Made by a program: the position numbers and the translations under genes
DNA from: Oscillospiraceae bacterium
GTDB taxonomy: Bacteria; Bacillota; Clostridia; Oscillospirales; Acutalibacteraceae
Length of the DNA: 64,000 nt
Assembly (NCBI GenBank): GCA_009785335.1
Contig: WQWM01000002.1
Span: 1 to 64,000, forward strand
Reading direction: 5' to 3'
Shown: positions 7,991-16,023 of the stretch, in pieces
Numbering within the stretch: position 1 is the first letter of the stretch
Layout of the letters: every line of letters begins with the position of its first letter
The notes under the pieces: model-generated
What the model saw: the letters and a program-made list of their open reading frames with translations, nothing else
What the model was told of the DNA's origin: nothing
Database searches by the model: none

Positions 7991-9298
7991 TTATCGTACC
8001 GCATAAGGTACCAGCATATCTTGCGGCAAAAACAAGCCATGATTACCGCCGTCGGCTGTATTATGCAGCCCATGGTCGCTGGTGATAATCATGCGCCCGC
8101 CGAATTGCTCGGCCAGCATGCGCACAAAGTCGTCGATTTCTGCAATGGCTTGTTGGGTTTGCGCAGCATGTGGGCCATGGTAATGCGCGGTGCTGTCTAC
8201 CTGCTTAAAGTGCACAAAGGTGAAGTCCGCGGGTTCGGCGATCGCCTGCTGCGCAAGCATGAAGGCATCGGCGTCGCTGGTGGTGAGCTGCGGCGGCAAG
8301 CTGGTGTTGATGAAACTGTTGCGCGCGCCGATGTGCACGCTGTTGGGCACCAGTGTGAAGATGTCATCAACCAGCAAATCACGTTGCCCGCGCCGGGCAA
8401 TGCCATGCACATTTGCTGTTTCGCCGGTGAGCATGCTTGCTAAACCTGTTGGCGTAATAGGCGGCCAAACCGTTAGGGCGCGTTGTGGGTTGAGCGAGCG
8501 GATGAACGGCGCATACTCCAGCATTTCCCAGCCAAGGCCGTCGATTTTGATGGCCAGCACGGGTTGCTCTTGCTCAATGAAACGCATGGCATCGTGGAAT
8601 AATTGCGTAATTTGTAAAATAGGCGAATCGGCCATGATTCCCACAATGTCTGGAATATCGAAGATTCGAGCATGGGGTGCAATGAGGTCGATTTGATTGC
8701 GCTCAATTAGCAGATATCGTCCTGCCATTGTGTCAAATGTCACAGCACCACAGCGACGGAAAATAGCCGCTCGTCTGCTTTCAGGCAATAATTCGCTCAG
8801 CGGCACACGATACTCAGCATGAAATACGCTTGCACGATGATAGTCAATCCAACTAGTACCGATTCGGCGTAATGCACGTTGAGGAGGGTGCATGAATAGC
8901 TGACCAGCTGTGGTTTCTTGCACATTTCCTTCAGCATCAATCAGGCGAACGGTGTAAGGGTCATCGCCTTCACTCAGCACGATCAGTTGCGCAATATCGC
9001 GGATATTCGCGCTGGGTGGGTGCTGCGGGGCGTAAAGCTCCCAACCATTACGGTAGCGCAATTGCACGTTGTCGAGTCCGTCGCGCAGCTGCACGGCAAA
9101 GCCGTCATGCGCAATGGCCAGCAGGCTAAATTGCTCGGCGCGCGCGTCAATTGCATCAGCCAAGTCATAGCTGCGCGCCGTGAACAAGAATGGCTCGGCA
9201 TCGCCCAGCAAAACCAGCGGCTGCGTGGGCGCGGCACAACTTGCCAGCCCGGCGATGAGTAAAACGGTTGCCAGCAAGAGCAAAATGATCTTTCTCAT
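7991..9298 (-). CDS. Lipoprotein: N-terminal SUOX-like region fused to a phosphodiesterase/phosphatase domain
   Basis: The 435-residue product starts with a lipoprotein signal (lipobox LIAGLASC), so it should be anchored outside the membrane. The first 200 residues (ending near IFDIPDIVGIM) are poorly conserved; pieces such as VPLSELLPE resemble the domain shared with the next three genes. The C-terminal half looks like a type I phosphodiesterase/nucleotide pyrophosphatase of the alkaline phosphatase superfamily. Its features are AIKIDGLGWEML (first metal Asp), TGLASMLTGE (nucleophile Thr/Ser region), FVHFKQVDSTAHYHGP (metal Asp/His) and IITSDHGLH (metal Asp-His). It starts one base after the preceding stop, so translation is coupled. 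The substrate is unknown. The start at 9298 precedes the signal peptide; the in-frame codon 9 triplets upstream adds non-signal sequence. Confidence 0.78.
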   Translation of the reverse strand: MRKIILLLLATVLLIAGLASCAAPTQPLVLLGDAEPFLFTARSYDLADAIDARAEQFSLLAIAHDGFAVQLRDGLDNVQLRYRNGWELYAPQHPPSANIRDIAQLIVLSEGDDPYTVRLIDAEGNVQETTAGQLFMHPPQRALRRIGTSWIDYHRASVFHAEYRVPLSELLPESRRAAIFRRCGAVTFDTMAGRYLLIERNQIDLIAPHARIFDIPDIVGIMADSPILQITQLFHDAMRFIEQEQPVLAIKIDGLGWEMLEYAPFIRSLNPQRALTVWPPITPTGLASMLTGETANVHGIARRGQRDLLVDDIFTLVPNSVHIGARNSFINTSLPPQLTTSDADAFMLAQQAIAEPADFTFVHFKQVDSTAHYHGPHAAQTQQAIAEIDDFVRMLAEQFGGRMIITSDHGLHNTADGGNHGLFLPQDMLVPYAVR

Positions 9299-9299
9299 T

Positions 9300-10112
9300 T
9301 TAAAATACCACCAATACTTCTCCAATTTGCACGCTACTCATGTTGTGCACGCGCATGCCCACAGGCAGGCTTGGCCCGATGAATAGCGGTGCCAAGTCCG
9401 TGCCGGCAAAGACAATCAGCTGCTGCGAAAAGGTGCTGAATCGCTCGGTTTTCACCAAGCCATCGTCAGCGGTGATGATGACGAAATCGCTGTGCGGGTT
9501 GCCCAAATGTGCCAGCATGTTAGCAATGGGCAGTGCCTGCGTTTCGTCACCTTCATGCCCAAATAACTCGGTATACTCATCCAGTTCGGCCAGCAATTCG
9601 CTGAAAGCATACTCCCGCGTCACCTCTTGCGCTGCACCGTGGGGCACCAATTCCAGCTCGCGCAGATATCTTACCCAGAACATCAAACGTTCATCGGGAA
9701 TGATCACACGCGGGTCGATTGCTTCTCCATTCATCTGGTAGGCCAGCAAGATGTCGCGGCTGCGCAATATGTCGGCAGGAATGGAGATGAAATAGCCGTC
9801 TGCACCGGTGGCGGTCACGGCAGCGAAATCGTGCTGGGTCAGGCCATTGGCTTGCAGAATATCCTCCAGCAGCACGCCGCGCACGTGCACATGCCGTTGT
9901 TCGCCGCGCGCGTTCACGCTGATGGTTTCGCGCTCAACCACATCAAAATCGCCGTTGCGCAGGGCTTGGGCGTTAAGATCGAGGAAAAGTTCGGGCGCAT
10001 GCACGGTGATGATAATATCATCGAGGAAGGTGAAGTCTTGTGCATGTGTGGCACAGGCGGCAAGCGCGATAACTAGCCCAATGGCACACAAGATGGGTAA
10101 AAGCTTTTTCAT
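9300..10112 (-). CDS. Lipoprotein with two SUOX/molybdopterin-like domains lacking cysteine
   Basis: The 270-residue protein has a lipoprotein signal (ALAAC, Cys20). Residues 60-150 read like the sulfite-oxidase molybdopterin-binding fold: VRGVLLEDILQANGL, then ADGYFISIP, then DILLAYQMNGE and a strand with the aromatic MFWVRYL. A second, weaker copy (LPIANMLAHLG, FVIITADDGLV, VGMRVHNMSS) fills the C terminus. In true enzymes a Cys ligates molybdenum; here there is no cysteine after the lipid anchor, so a catalytic Mo centre is unlikely. I infer a binding or scaffold role. The ribosome binding site GGAG overlaps the stop region of the upstream gene, 3 bases away. The family assignment rests on motif resemblance only. 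Confidence 0.65.
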   Translation of the reverse strand: MKKLLPILCAIGLVIALAACATHAQDFTFLDDIIITVHAPELFLDLNAQALRNGDFDVVERETISVNARGEQRHVHVRGVLLEDILQANGLTQHDFAAVTATGADGYFISIPADILRSRDILLAYQMNGEAIDPRVIIPDERLMFWVRYLRELELVPHGAAQEVTREYAFSELLAELDEYTELFGHEGDETQALPIANMLAHLGNPHSDFVIITADDGLVKTERFSTFSQQLIVFAGTDLAPLFIGPSLPVGMRVHNMSSVQIGEVLVVF

Positions 10113-10115
10113 ACA

Positions 10116-10748
10116 TTAAAACTCCAGCGTGATTTCCGTGATATTTTGGCGATACGCGCCCCAGCGCAAGCCTTGTTCGTCGCCGAAAATAAGGCGGGCA
10201 TTGGTCAAATTGATTGCAGCATTGTCATCGTTATGGTTCACTTCATGCCAAGCCAGCAGGGTGGTTTCGGCCATGAACACATCAGCGGCCAGTGTGCTGC
10301 CGCCAACATTTAATGTTGCAGTGCTGCCGATGTTGTGAAGGTTAACGCCTTGCCATGCCAGAATATCACGAATTGCCACGCCGGTGAAGGTGCGGCTTTG
10401 CACTCGGTCGATGGCATCGAGCGGGGCGATTTGCTGCACCGCTTCTTGGGCTGTGCCTGCGAATTGCGCCATGAGTGCTTCAGTGCTGATTGCAATCACA
10501 ACAGGGCTGGGCGCAGCAGTTGTGGTGGCAGTGGTTGTAGTCGTTGTTGTTGCCTCAGTGTTCGTAGTCACTTCGGTGGTGGTTTCTGCCACCGTCGTGG
10601 TTGTGACGATTGTCGTGGTGGTGGTTGTGCCGTTGTCATCTTGGTTACGTGCGCCAGGGCCAAAACTAAAGAATGCGAAGATGAAGATGCTTACTGCGGT
10701 GAATAGGGATACGACGCCGATGACGTTTTTGATTGGATGTTGATGCAT
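10116..10748 (-). CDS. Membrane-anchored protein, Thr-rich linker plus SUOX-like domain
   Basis: The 210-residue protein has one N-terminal membrane segment (about residues 9-30) without a lipobox, then a stretch from about 40 to 80 made almost only of Thr with Val, Ala and Glu. One extracellular domain follows. That domain has the same skeleton as its neighbours: TFTGVAIRDILAWQGV, a strand, TTLLAWHEVN and a final WGAYRQNITEITLEF. It contains no cysteine at all. Thr-rich linkers of this kind join extracellular modules in Ruminococcus-like bacteria. The start ATG at 10748 has AAAGGGA upstream. The function is unknown; the position between two related genes suggests one complex or pathway. Confidence 0.65.
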   Translation of the reverse strand: MHQHPIKNVIGVVSLFTAVSIFIFAFFSFGPGARNQDDNGTTTTTTIVTTTTVAETTTEVTTNTEATTTTTTTATTTAAPSPVVIAISTEALMAQFAGTAQEAVQQIAPLDAIDRVQSRTFTGVAIRDILAWQGVNLHNIGSTATLNVGGSTLAADVFMAETTLLAWHEVNHNDDNAAINLTNARLIFGDEQGLRWGAYRQNITEITLEF

Positions 10749-10838
10749 GGTGATTCCCTTTCAGTTTATGAATAATTTATGATTTACTTTTATGTTTCCA
10801 TAAAAGGCAATCGCGAAGCGGGTGCTCGCCGCGAGGCG

Positions 10839-11633
10839 TTAGGGGTTGAATGTAATGCTTACGACCTGTTGAATAAACGTGCCGGATAAGCCTTGTGGAA
10901 ATACCAAACGTGGGCGGTCAAGCTGGCGTACATCGCCTGCGCCGCGGTCTTCAACCCAGGCCAGCAGCGTGGTGTTTGCGGCGAATTGCGCAGGATTAAG
11001 CGTGAATGTCGTGCCATCGTGTGCGGTGACCACCACCGTGGAGCCTGCAGGTGCAGTGTTCACGTTCACCCCATTGGCCTGCAGCACATTGCGCAATGGC
11101 ACACCGGTGTAAAGGCGTTCACTTTCCCGGCCAATGCTATCCACCATGTGTGACGTTTGCGTCACTGCGCCACCCATGGCAATCAGCCCTGCGCGGGTAA
11201 CGGTCACCGTCACACGTGTGTGTGCAGTGCCAGCACTGCCGCCACTTCCTCCGCCGGTGCCAATTCCGGTTGGGCGCGTGGGCAGGGGAGCGGTTGTCGT
11301 GGTTGTCGTTGTGCGCGTGGTGATATTGGGTAGCGTGATGGCAGGGTGAGCGGTAGTTGTTGTGGTCTGCGCTTGCGTAGCGGTAACTTGGGCTTGTGTG
11401 ATGGTGTGTGTCTGCGTTTCAATTGACCAATCGTATGGCGCCGAGGTGTAAAGGTCATCGCCTTGCCCCTGTTGTGGCAAGTTAGGCAGCCCTAGCGGGG
11501 TGATCTCATCCGTGGTGGCGGTATATTCTGCCGTGGTTTCGACGGGGTTGTCTGCAACGGCTGGCTGCGTAGGCGCAGTGCAAGCCGCAAGCACGATGCA
11601 CAGCAATAGGCCGAATAGAACAATGCGTTTCAT
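10839..11633 (-). CDS. Lipoprotein, Thr/Gln linker plus SUOX-like domain, first gene of the unit
   Basis: The 264-residue product has a lipobox (IVLAAC, Cys18) and a long low-complexity linker rich in Thr, Gln and Pro (to about residue 130) containing a short Gly-rich piece. The C-terminal domain has RLYTGVPLRNVLQANGVNV, HDGTTFTLNP, NTTLLAWVEDRG and RLVFPQGLSGTF. This is the closest of the set to the molybdopterin-domain consensus (TGVPLRDLL, DVLLAY). Apart from the anchor there is no cysteine in the domain. The ATG at 11633 has AAAGGTG 6 bases upstream. It is preceded by a structured leader with a promoter, so the leader likely controls the whole unit. The next gene starts 90 bases on, after a GCGAAGCG repeat. 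Confidence 0.68.
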   Translation of the reverse strand: MKRIVLFGLLLCIVLAACTAPTQPAVADNPVETTAEYTATTDEITPLGLPNLPQQGQGDDLYTSAPYDWSIETQTHTITQAQVTATQAQTTTTTAHPAITLPNITTRTTTTTTTAPLPTRPTGIGTGGGSGGSAGTAHTRVTVTVTRAGLIAMGGAVTQTSHMVDSIGRESERLYTGVPLRNVLQANGVNVNTAPAGSTVVVTAHDGTTFTLNPAQFAANTTLLAWVEDRGAGDVRQLDRPRLVFPQGLSGTFIQQVVSITFNP

Positions 11634-11835
11634 GGTTAACACCTTTCCTTTTCAAAATAAAAACAGCGCAAGCAGATAAATTCTGCTCACACCGACGGTA
11701 ACCCTAACGGGCTTGTGGAGCGAAATTCTTCTCAAACACGGAACGCATAGCTGTTTCCGGCTATACGCTAAACGGCCTTGTGCCATGGCTTGCGCTTTAG
11801 GCTACCGGCTCGAATTCGCGTAAAATATTTTATTC
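11634..11835 (-). promoter_or_regulatory. Structured 5' leader, candidate cis-regulatory RNA of unknown class
   Basis: About 200 nt separate the predicted transcription start (near 11835) from the first start codon. The RNA can form a perfect 9-bp long-range stem (AGCGCAAGC at 11796-11788 with GCTTGCGCT at 11673-11665) enclosing three hairpins: 11767-11744 (CGTATAGC/GCTATGCG), 11711-11702 (CCC GTTA GGG) and 11686-11672 (GCAGA/TCTGC). The last hairpin shares two bases with the long stem, so they are alternatives. The 3' side is followed by GTTTTTATTTT, as in an intrinsic terminator. I could not match it to a riboswitch class I know. A molybdenum-cofactor riboswitch would suit the downstream domains but is not shown. 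Confidence 0.6.
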
Positions 11836-11841
11836 CCATCC

Positions 11842-11870
11842 ATTTTAACATGAATAATCTTGCCTGTCAA
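11842..11870 (-). promoter_or_regulatory. Sigma-A promoter for leader and SUOX-like lipoprotein unit
   Basis: TTGACA (11870-11865), 17-bp spacer, TAAAAT (11847-11842) on the minus strand. This fixes the strand of the structured leader. Confidence 0.8.
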
Positions 11871-11909
11871 GCCCCAAACTAAAAAAAACGACCGAAAGGA
11901 TGTATACAC

Positions 11910-12650
11910 ATGCGTTCGAATCAACATTGGGATAATTTCCGCCGCCGGGTGCCGCGCGGCACAGGGTTTTATGTGGCACTTTCACTTGCCGTGGTGGTCA
12001 TGGGGTTGGGCGTTTGGGCTGCGGTGAACCACAGCCTGCGTAACAACCAATTCCACGGCCAAACCGAGCAACGACAGACTATCCGCTGGGAGGATTTCAC
12101 TACCGTGGCGCCCATTACCGTGACTGAAGCGGAGACGACGACAGGCGTGCAGCCGGTGCTTGAACCCGTGCAGCATGAGCCAGATGAACGCCCGCCGGTT
12201 GAGGCAGTGCGTACCGATAATCTGCCTTTCATCGGCGAATTTGCGCTGCCATTTGGCACCAATATCGTGAAAGATTTTTCACACGGTGAACTCGTGCGCT
12301 CGGTAACCATGGGCGATTGGCGCGTGCACAATGGCGTGAGTTTCGGCGGCCAGCAAGACCAACAAGTGCTTGCCATCCAAGACGGCGTAGTGCAATCTGT
12401 GGCGAACGACCCGCTGTGGGGTTGGATTGTGGCAGTTGACCACGGTCACGGCATGGTTGCGCGATACAAAGGCTTGCAAGAAGACAGCATGCCTGCCATT
12501 GGCCGTGCGGTGCAAATGGGTGAGCCGGTTGGTCAGGTTGGTCATGTGCCGATGGGTGCGGCGCACGGCGTGCATATGCATTTGGAAATCCGCGTAAATG
12601 GGCAGGTTGAAGATCCACTTGCGGTGATGAATCGCGTTGGTAACCGCTAA
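11910..12650 (+). CDS. SpoIIQ-like M23/LytM-domain protein with an altered zinc site
   Basis: The 246-residue protein has one transmembrane segment (about 20-41), a Thr/Glu/Pro-rich stalk and a C-terminal LytM domain from about residue 105. The domain reads like SpoIIQ, the forespore half of the SpoIIQ-SpoIIIAH channel in endospore formation: VLAIQDGVVQSVANDPLWGW, VDHGHGMVARYKGL, VHMHLEIRVNG. The first zinc motif should be HxGxD, but here it is HNGVS (140-144), with Ser in place of Asp; the final HxH (222-224) is intact. This argues for a degenerate, structural LytM domain. The ATG at 11910 follows AAAGGA, and a strong terminator follows the gene. An ordinary M23 endopeptidase is the alternative. 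Confidence 0.7.
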   Translation: MRSNQHWDNFRRRVPRGTGFYVALSLAVVVMGLGVWAAVNHSLRNNQFHGQTEQRQTIRWEDFTTVAPITVTEAETTTGVQPVLEPVQHEPDERPPVEAVRTDNLPFIGEFALPFGTNIVKDFSHGELVRSVTMGDWRVHNGVSFGGQQDQQVLAIQDGVVQSVANDPLWGWIVAVDHGHGMVARYKGLQEDSMPAIGRAVQMGEPVGQVGHVPMGAAHGVHMHLEIRVNGQVEDPLAVMNRVGNR

Positions 12651-12679
12651 TTTGTAACAGCGATTTAAAATAAAGTGAT

Positions 12680-12726
12680 AAGCCTTGTCGTGTTTGCGCA
12701 ACACAGTGTGAACACGACAAGGCTTT
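12680..12726 (+). terminator. Strong intrinsic terminator after the SpoIIQ-like gene
   Basis: A perfect 15-bp inverted repeat (AAGCCTTGTCGTGTT / AACACGACAAGGCTT) is followed by TTACC-TTT. Confidence 0.8.
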
Positions 12727-12747
12727 TACCTTTACAGATGATTTTTC

Positions 12748-12776
12748 TTGACATTACATCGTATGTGTGCTAAAAT
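12748..12776 (+). promoter_or_regulatory. Promoter of the HAD gene, giving a probable leaderless mRNA
   Basis: TTGACA (12748-12753), 17-bp spacer, TAAAAT (12771-12776). Only 6 bases separate the -10 box from the ATG at 12783, so transcription should begin at or next to the start codon. Confidence 0.8.
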
Positions 12777-12782
12777 ATTATC

Positions 12783-13385
12783 ATGATTTACAAAAACATA
12801 GTGTTCGACATCGGCGGCGTGTTGCTGGATTTCAGCGAACCATGGCTGCTTGATACTTTCCTAGGTGGCCTCGCACCCGCACAGCGGCAACAGCTGGAAG
12901 ACTGGCTATTCGGCGGCGGGCGTTGGCGGCAGCGTGACCTTGGCGAACTCACCGATGCGCAAATCGTGCAGCTTGCCCAACGCGACCTGCCCAATCCACT
13001 ACCCAATTATCTGCAGCGTATGCTCAATGGGCATTTTCCTGCCATGCGGCCACTGCCCACCGCCGAGCTAATTCCGCAATTGCAAGCGCGGGGGCATCGG
13101 CTTTATCTGCTGACCAACACGCCTCTTGCCATTCACGAAAATTATGACGCAGTGCCGCGCTTCACTCAATTTGACGGCATGTTTGCATCGTGTGATGTGG
13201 GCTTGCTCAAGCCCGACGAAGCGTTTTATCGCGCATTTTTGCAGCACTTTCATTTGCAGGCGGCTGAGTGCCTATTCATCGACGACTTGCCGGAAAATTG
13301 TGTCGGTGCCAACCGCGTGGGGATTGATACCTTCTGCTTTGACACGCGAGACTTGGCAGGGCTGCGCAAAAAATTAGGTTTATAG
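12783..13385 (+). CDS. HAD-superfamily hydrolase (IA/YihX-like phosphatase)
   Basis: This 200-residue cytosolic protein has the HAD core: motif I DIGGVLLD with the nucleophile Asp at residue 9 (the second Asp of DxD is Gly, as in the YihX/epoxide-hydrolase-N branch), motif II LLTNTP, motif III Lys in GLLKPDEAFY, and motif IV FIDDLPEN. A helical cap lies between residues 20 and 85. It likely dephosphorylates a small sugar or nucleotide phosphate. No ribosome binding site precedes the ATG, and the promoter -10 box ends 6 bases before it, so the mRNA is probably leaderless. A terminator follows at 13407. Confidence 0.88.
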   Translation: MIYKNIVFDIGGVLLDFSEPWLLDTFLGGLAPAQRQQLEDWLFGGGRWRQRDLGELTDAQIVQLAQRDLPNPLPNYLQRMLNGHFPAMRPLPTAELIPQLQARGHRLYLLTNTPLAIHENYDAVPRFTQFDGMFASCDVGLLKPDEAFYRAFLQHFHLQAAECLFIDDLPENCVGANRVGIDTFCFDTRDLAGLRKKLGL

Positions 13386-13406
13386 ATGCTTAACGCACAG
13401 CAAGAA

Positions 13407-13435
13407 AACACCCCTCAATAGAGAGGGGTGTTTTT
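13407..13435 (+). terminator. Bidirectional terminator between the HAD gene and the glycan operon
   Basis: AAAACACCCCTC AATA GAGAGGGGTGTTTTT is a perfect stem with A- and T-runs, lying between two convergent genes. Confidence 0.9.
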
Positions 13436-13447
13436 ATGTTGCCATGG

Positions 13448-15964
13448 TTACTTTGCTTGTCGCTGCGCTCTTTTGATGTTGCGCAGTGCTCGCAAGCCAA
13501 CACGGGCCATGTGCTTAGGGCTAGGCAGCACGCCGCTGAAAATCACTGATTTTGGTTTTTTCGCGGTATGCTCCTGTGCAGGCGGAAAGGCGACATAATC
13601 CTGCTCGGCGGAGCGGGGAAAAACAGGCGAATCGGCAGGCACATGTAGCACTGCTCCGTCGGCGATGGCACAAATCTCGGCTAACTGCTTGCCTTGTGGG
13701 CGCAGACCATCATAGGCAAACAAGCCCATCACCGCGCTTTCTTCCACGCCGTTGTAGGCCGGGGCAAGCGAGCGCGATTGCGGCGCGACGATGGTGTAGG
13801 CCTCGGCCATGAAACCATCGCTGCGGCTGGGGTGCTTGCGCTGCGCGCCATGATAAGTGCCAAATGGTGCAAGCTTAACGATATCTTGGTTGTTTTCGCG
13901 CTGCAAACGCATGGGGCAATGCGCCATGGAGCCGCTCAGTTGCCGTGCATTGGCGACCAGCAGACCAACGTCGCCGTTGCTCAGGCCCACAAAACCGCCA
14001 GTGAGTTGATGGTTGAACGAAGCGAGAGTTTCGTTTTCGGCAATGCTTTCGCGGAACGATGACACTGGAAAGCCGCTGAGTTTATGGTCAAAATTTCGTT
14101 TGATCACATGCAGGTCGCCCGTGAGTTTGGGCGTCAGTTGCAGCGGCACGGCCTGCTGCCATGCAATGTCGTAGTAGCGCCCCAATGCGCTGGTGGTGGT
14201 GGATATCGCATGTCGCTCGGGGGTATAGGGATAGAGCACGTTGCTGTGTAGCATCACACCGTCACAGCCGGGCAGGGTGAAAAAATCCAGGCAATAGCTG
14301 CCGGGGCGCAGTTGCTCGGGCAGGTGGATTTCGCCGCGCAAACGCATGCCCTGTAATTGTCCGGCCATGGGCAAAGCGCTGCGTTTTTTTCGTGTGAACG
14401 GATAGTTTTGCCCATTATAGGTGAGAAAGCTGGCGAGGAAATCCTTGCCGGCAATGGTTTGCCCGTTGTATTTGACCGACAGCATTTCACCTTGCGCACA
14501 GGTGTTGAACTGCAAGCCGCCTGCCTGCAAACGCGTGGGCGCGGCCGAAAGACTGATTGCGGCATCGTTGGTGATGTTCAGCGCAATGCGTTGCACGGGC
14601 TGCGCGAACTTACACAGCACAAATGCAGCTGCCACGCTGTTGTCGTCGTGGTGGCGCAGGGCAATGCCGCCAAATTGCTGCAAGCCTTCGGCGTGGATGT
14701 TCAGTTGCTCAATTCTGGGCAGCCAGCCGGGCGCAAAGCAAAGCTCAACGCTCAACAGTTCACTTGCTTCACCGCTTTGCACAGCAGTGATTTCGTTCAC
14801 TTGCGGTTGTGCATCCAGTTCTTTTTGCAGCATATCGCGCGACAATGCAAGGGCTCGCCGCTCACGGTCGATATTCAGCACGGGCGAGCTTAGCCCAAAG
14901 TGCGTGGTCGAAAGCAGCATCACCCGGTCGTTGAAGCCTGCGCTGTCCCAATCCTTGCCTTGGCTTCTGGCTAAGGCGCGTGCCCGCTCAATGCGCGACC
15001 ACACAAAGCGGTTAAAGGGTTTTTCGCTCCAGCTGGCATAGCCGGTGTAGTTGCCATCTGCGGTGTCGTGTCCAAAAGTCACTTCGCCCAGTGGCGGGTG
15101 GTCTTTCAGGTAGCCGCCGGGGGTATTGAACACCACATAGTCTAGGTCAGCCACTTCCTCGGCCAGCCCGCGAATGCCGTGTGTGCCCGGCAGTTTGCGC
15201 AATGGCCACGGCAGATTTAATGGTTCCCAGAAAGGCGCGTCGGCGTCCATGTTGGTGAAGATGAATACGTCGTGGTTGATTTCGCCGTTTTCTTGCTTGG
15301 CGCGCAAATCTTTCACCAGCGCACGCAGGCAGCCCGCATCCAGCAGATCAGCGTTGGAGATGGTGGGCATCACCGTGATGCTTTCACCGTCGTAGGTGTA
15401 TGTAACCGGGTTGAATTTGTGCGCGTCACTCAACTGCGGGGTGATGGTGGCAAAGGCATCAAAAGGCACGCAGCTGTGGTATAAACATAAGGCTTGCACG
15501 CCCAGTTTTTTATAGTCAGCCACTTGCGATGGGCTAAACATCACCTCCTGCGGGCGCACGATCATGCTGCACTCGCCGAAAATATCTTTGAGGCCACTGC
15601 CTTTTTCGTTGCTTACCGCCCAGTCAATGCTGGCTTTCAGCTCATCAAAGGTCATGGCAGCAAGCGCACCATTGTTGTAGCCCATGATGATGTTTTCGTC
15701 GCCATTTTCTTTCACACGGCGTTGCATGCCCTCAATAATATCCGGGGCGTGTGTGGGCAAAATCTCCTCCAGGCTATAGCCATTTTCGGTGTCCCAAGTC
15801 GCCTTACAGGGGATGCCGCGGGCATTGAGGTCATCGAGCTGCTGGATGATTTTGCGAATGATGCGGATGTCGCCGCCGAAGCCAGTATCATCCGGTGCAT
15901 CGCCGCGATAGGAATGATAGCAGTTCACGTGCAGACCAAAGCCAACATGGATTTTGTAGTTCAT
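13448..15964 (-). CDS. Large glycoside hydrolase-like protein (GH38/GH57-type barrel)
   Basis: This 838-residue protein has no signal peptide. The N-terminal 330 residues look like the seven-stranded barrel of GH38/GH57 enzymes. Motifs seen are HVGFGLHVNCYHSYRGDAPD, GIPCKATWDTENGYSLEEILP, IIMGYNNGALAAMT and FIFTNMDADAPFWEP. The remaining 500 residues resemble the beta-rich C-terminal domains of alpha-mannosidases. I cannot name the catalytic residues with certainty; Asp58 in TWDTENG and Asp in NMDADAPF are candidates. The ATG at 15964 has AAGGAG 6 bases upstream. It is the last gene of a minus-strand run of glycan genes and ends at a bidirectional terminator. Family assignment is by overall resemblance. 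Confidence 0.6.
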   Translation of the reverse strand: MNYKIHVGFGLHVNCYHSYRGDAPDDTGFGGDIRIIRKIIQQLDDLNARGIPCKATWDTENGYSLEEILPTHAPDIIEGMQRRVKENGDENIIMGYNNGALAAMTFDELKASIDWAVSNEKGSGLKDIFGECSMIVRPQEVMFSPSQVADYKKLGVQALCLYHSCVPFDAFATITPQLSDAHKFNPVTYTYDGESITVMPTISNADLLDAGCLRALVKDLRAKQENGEINHDVFIFTNMDADAPFWEPLNLPWPLRKLPGTHGIRGLAEEVADLDYVVFNTPGGYLKDHPPLGEVTFGHDTADGNYTGYASWSEKPFNRFVWSRIERARALARSQGKDWDSAGFNDRVMLLSTTHFGLSSPVLNIDRERRALALSRDMLQKELDAQPQVNEITAVQSGEASELLSVELCFAPGWLPRIEQLNIHAEGLQQFGGIALRHHDDNSVAAAFVLCKFAQPVQRIALNITNDAAISLSAAPTRLQAGGLQFNTCAQGEMLSVKYNGQTIAGKDFLASFLTYNGQNYPFTRKKRSALPMAGQLQGMRLRGEIHLPEQLRPGSYCLDFFTLPGCDGVMLHSNVLYPYTPERHAISTTTSALGRYYDIAWQQAVPLQLTPKLTGDLHVIKRNFDHKLSGFPVSSFRESIAENETLASFNHQLTGGFVGLSNGDVGLLVANARQLSGSMAHCPMRLQRENNQDIVKLAPFGTYHGAQRKHPSRSDGFMAEAYTIVAPQSRSLAPAYNGVEESAVMGLFAYDGLRPQGKQLAEICAIADGAVLHVPADSPVFPRSAEQDYVAFPPAQEHTAKKPKSVIFSGVLPSPKHMARVGLRALRNIKRAQRQAK

Positions 15965-16023
15965 GGTTATCTCCTTGTGTCGCTCAAATTTTCGTCAGCT
16001 CGGTGGGGTTCCGACGCTTCGCG

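Noticed and set aside
11634-11835. Cobalamin, TPP, lysine, c-di-GMP-I, c-di-AMP or T-box leader
   Set aside because: None of their conserved core words is present in the right order on the minus strand; only loose fragments match.
13448-15964. GH112 lacto-N-biose phosphorylase
   Set aside because: Considered because of the NahK-like kinase, but the N terminus and motifs do not match GH112.
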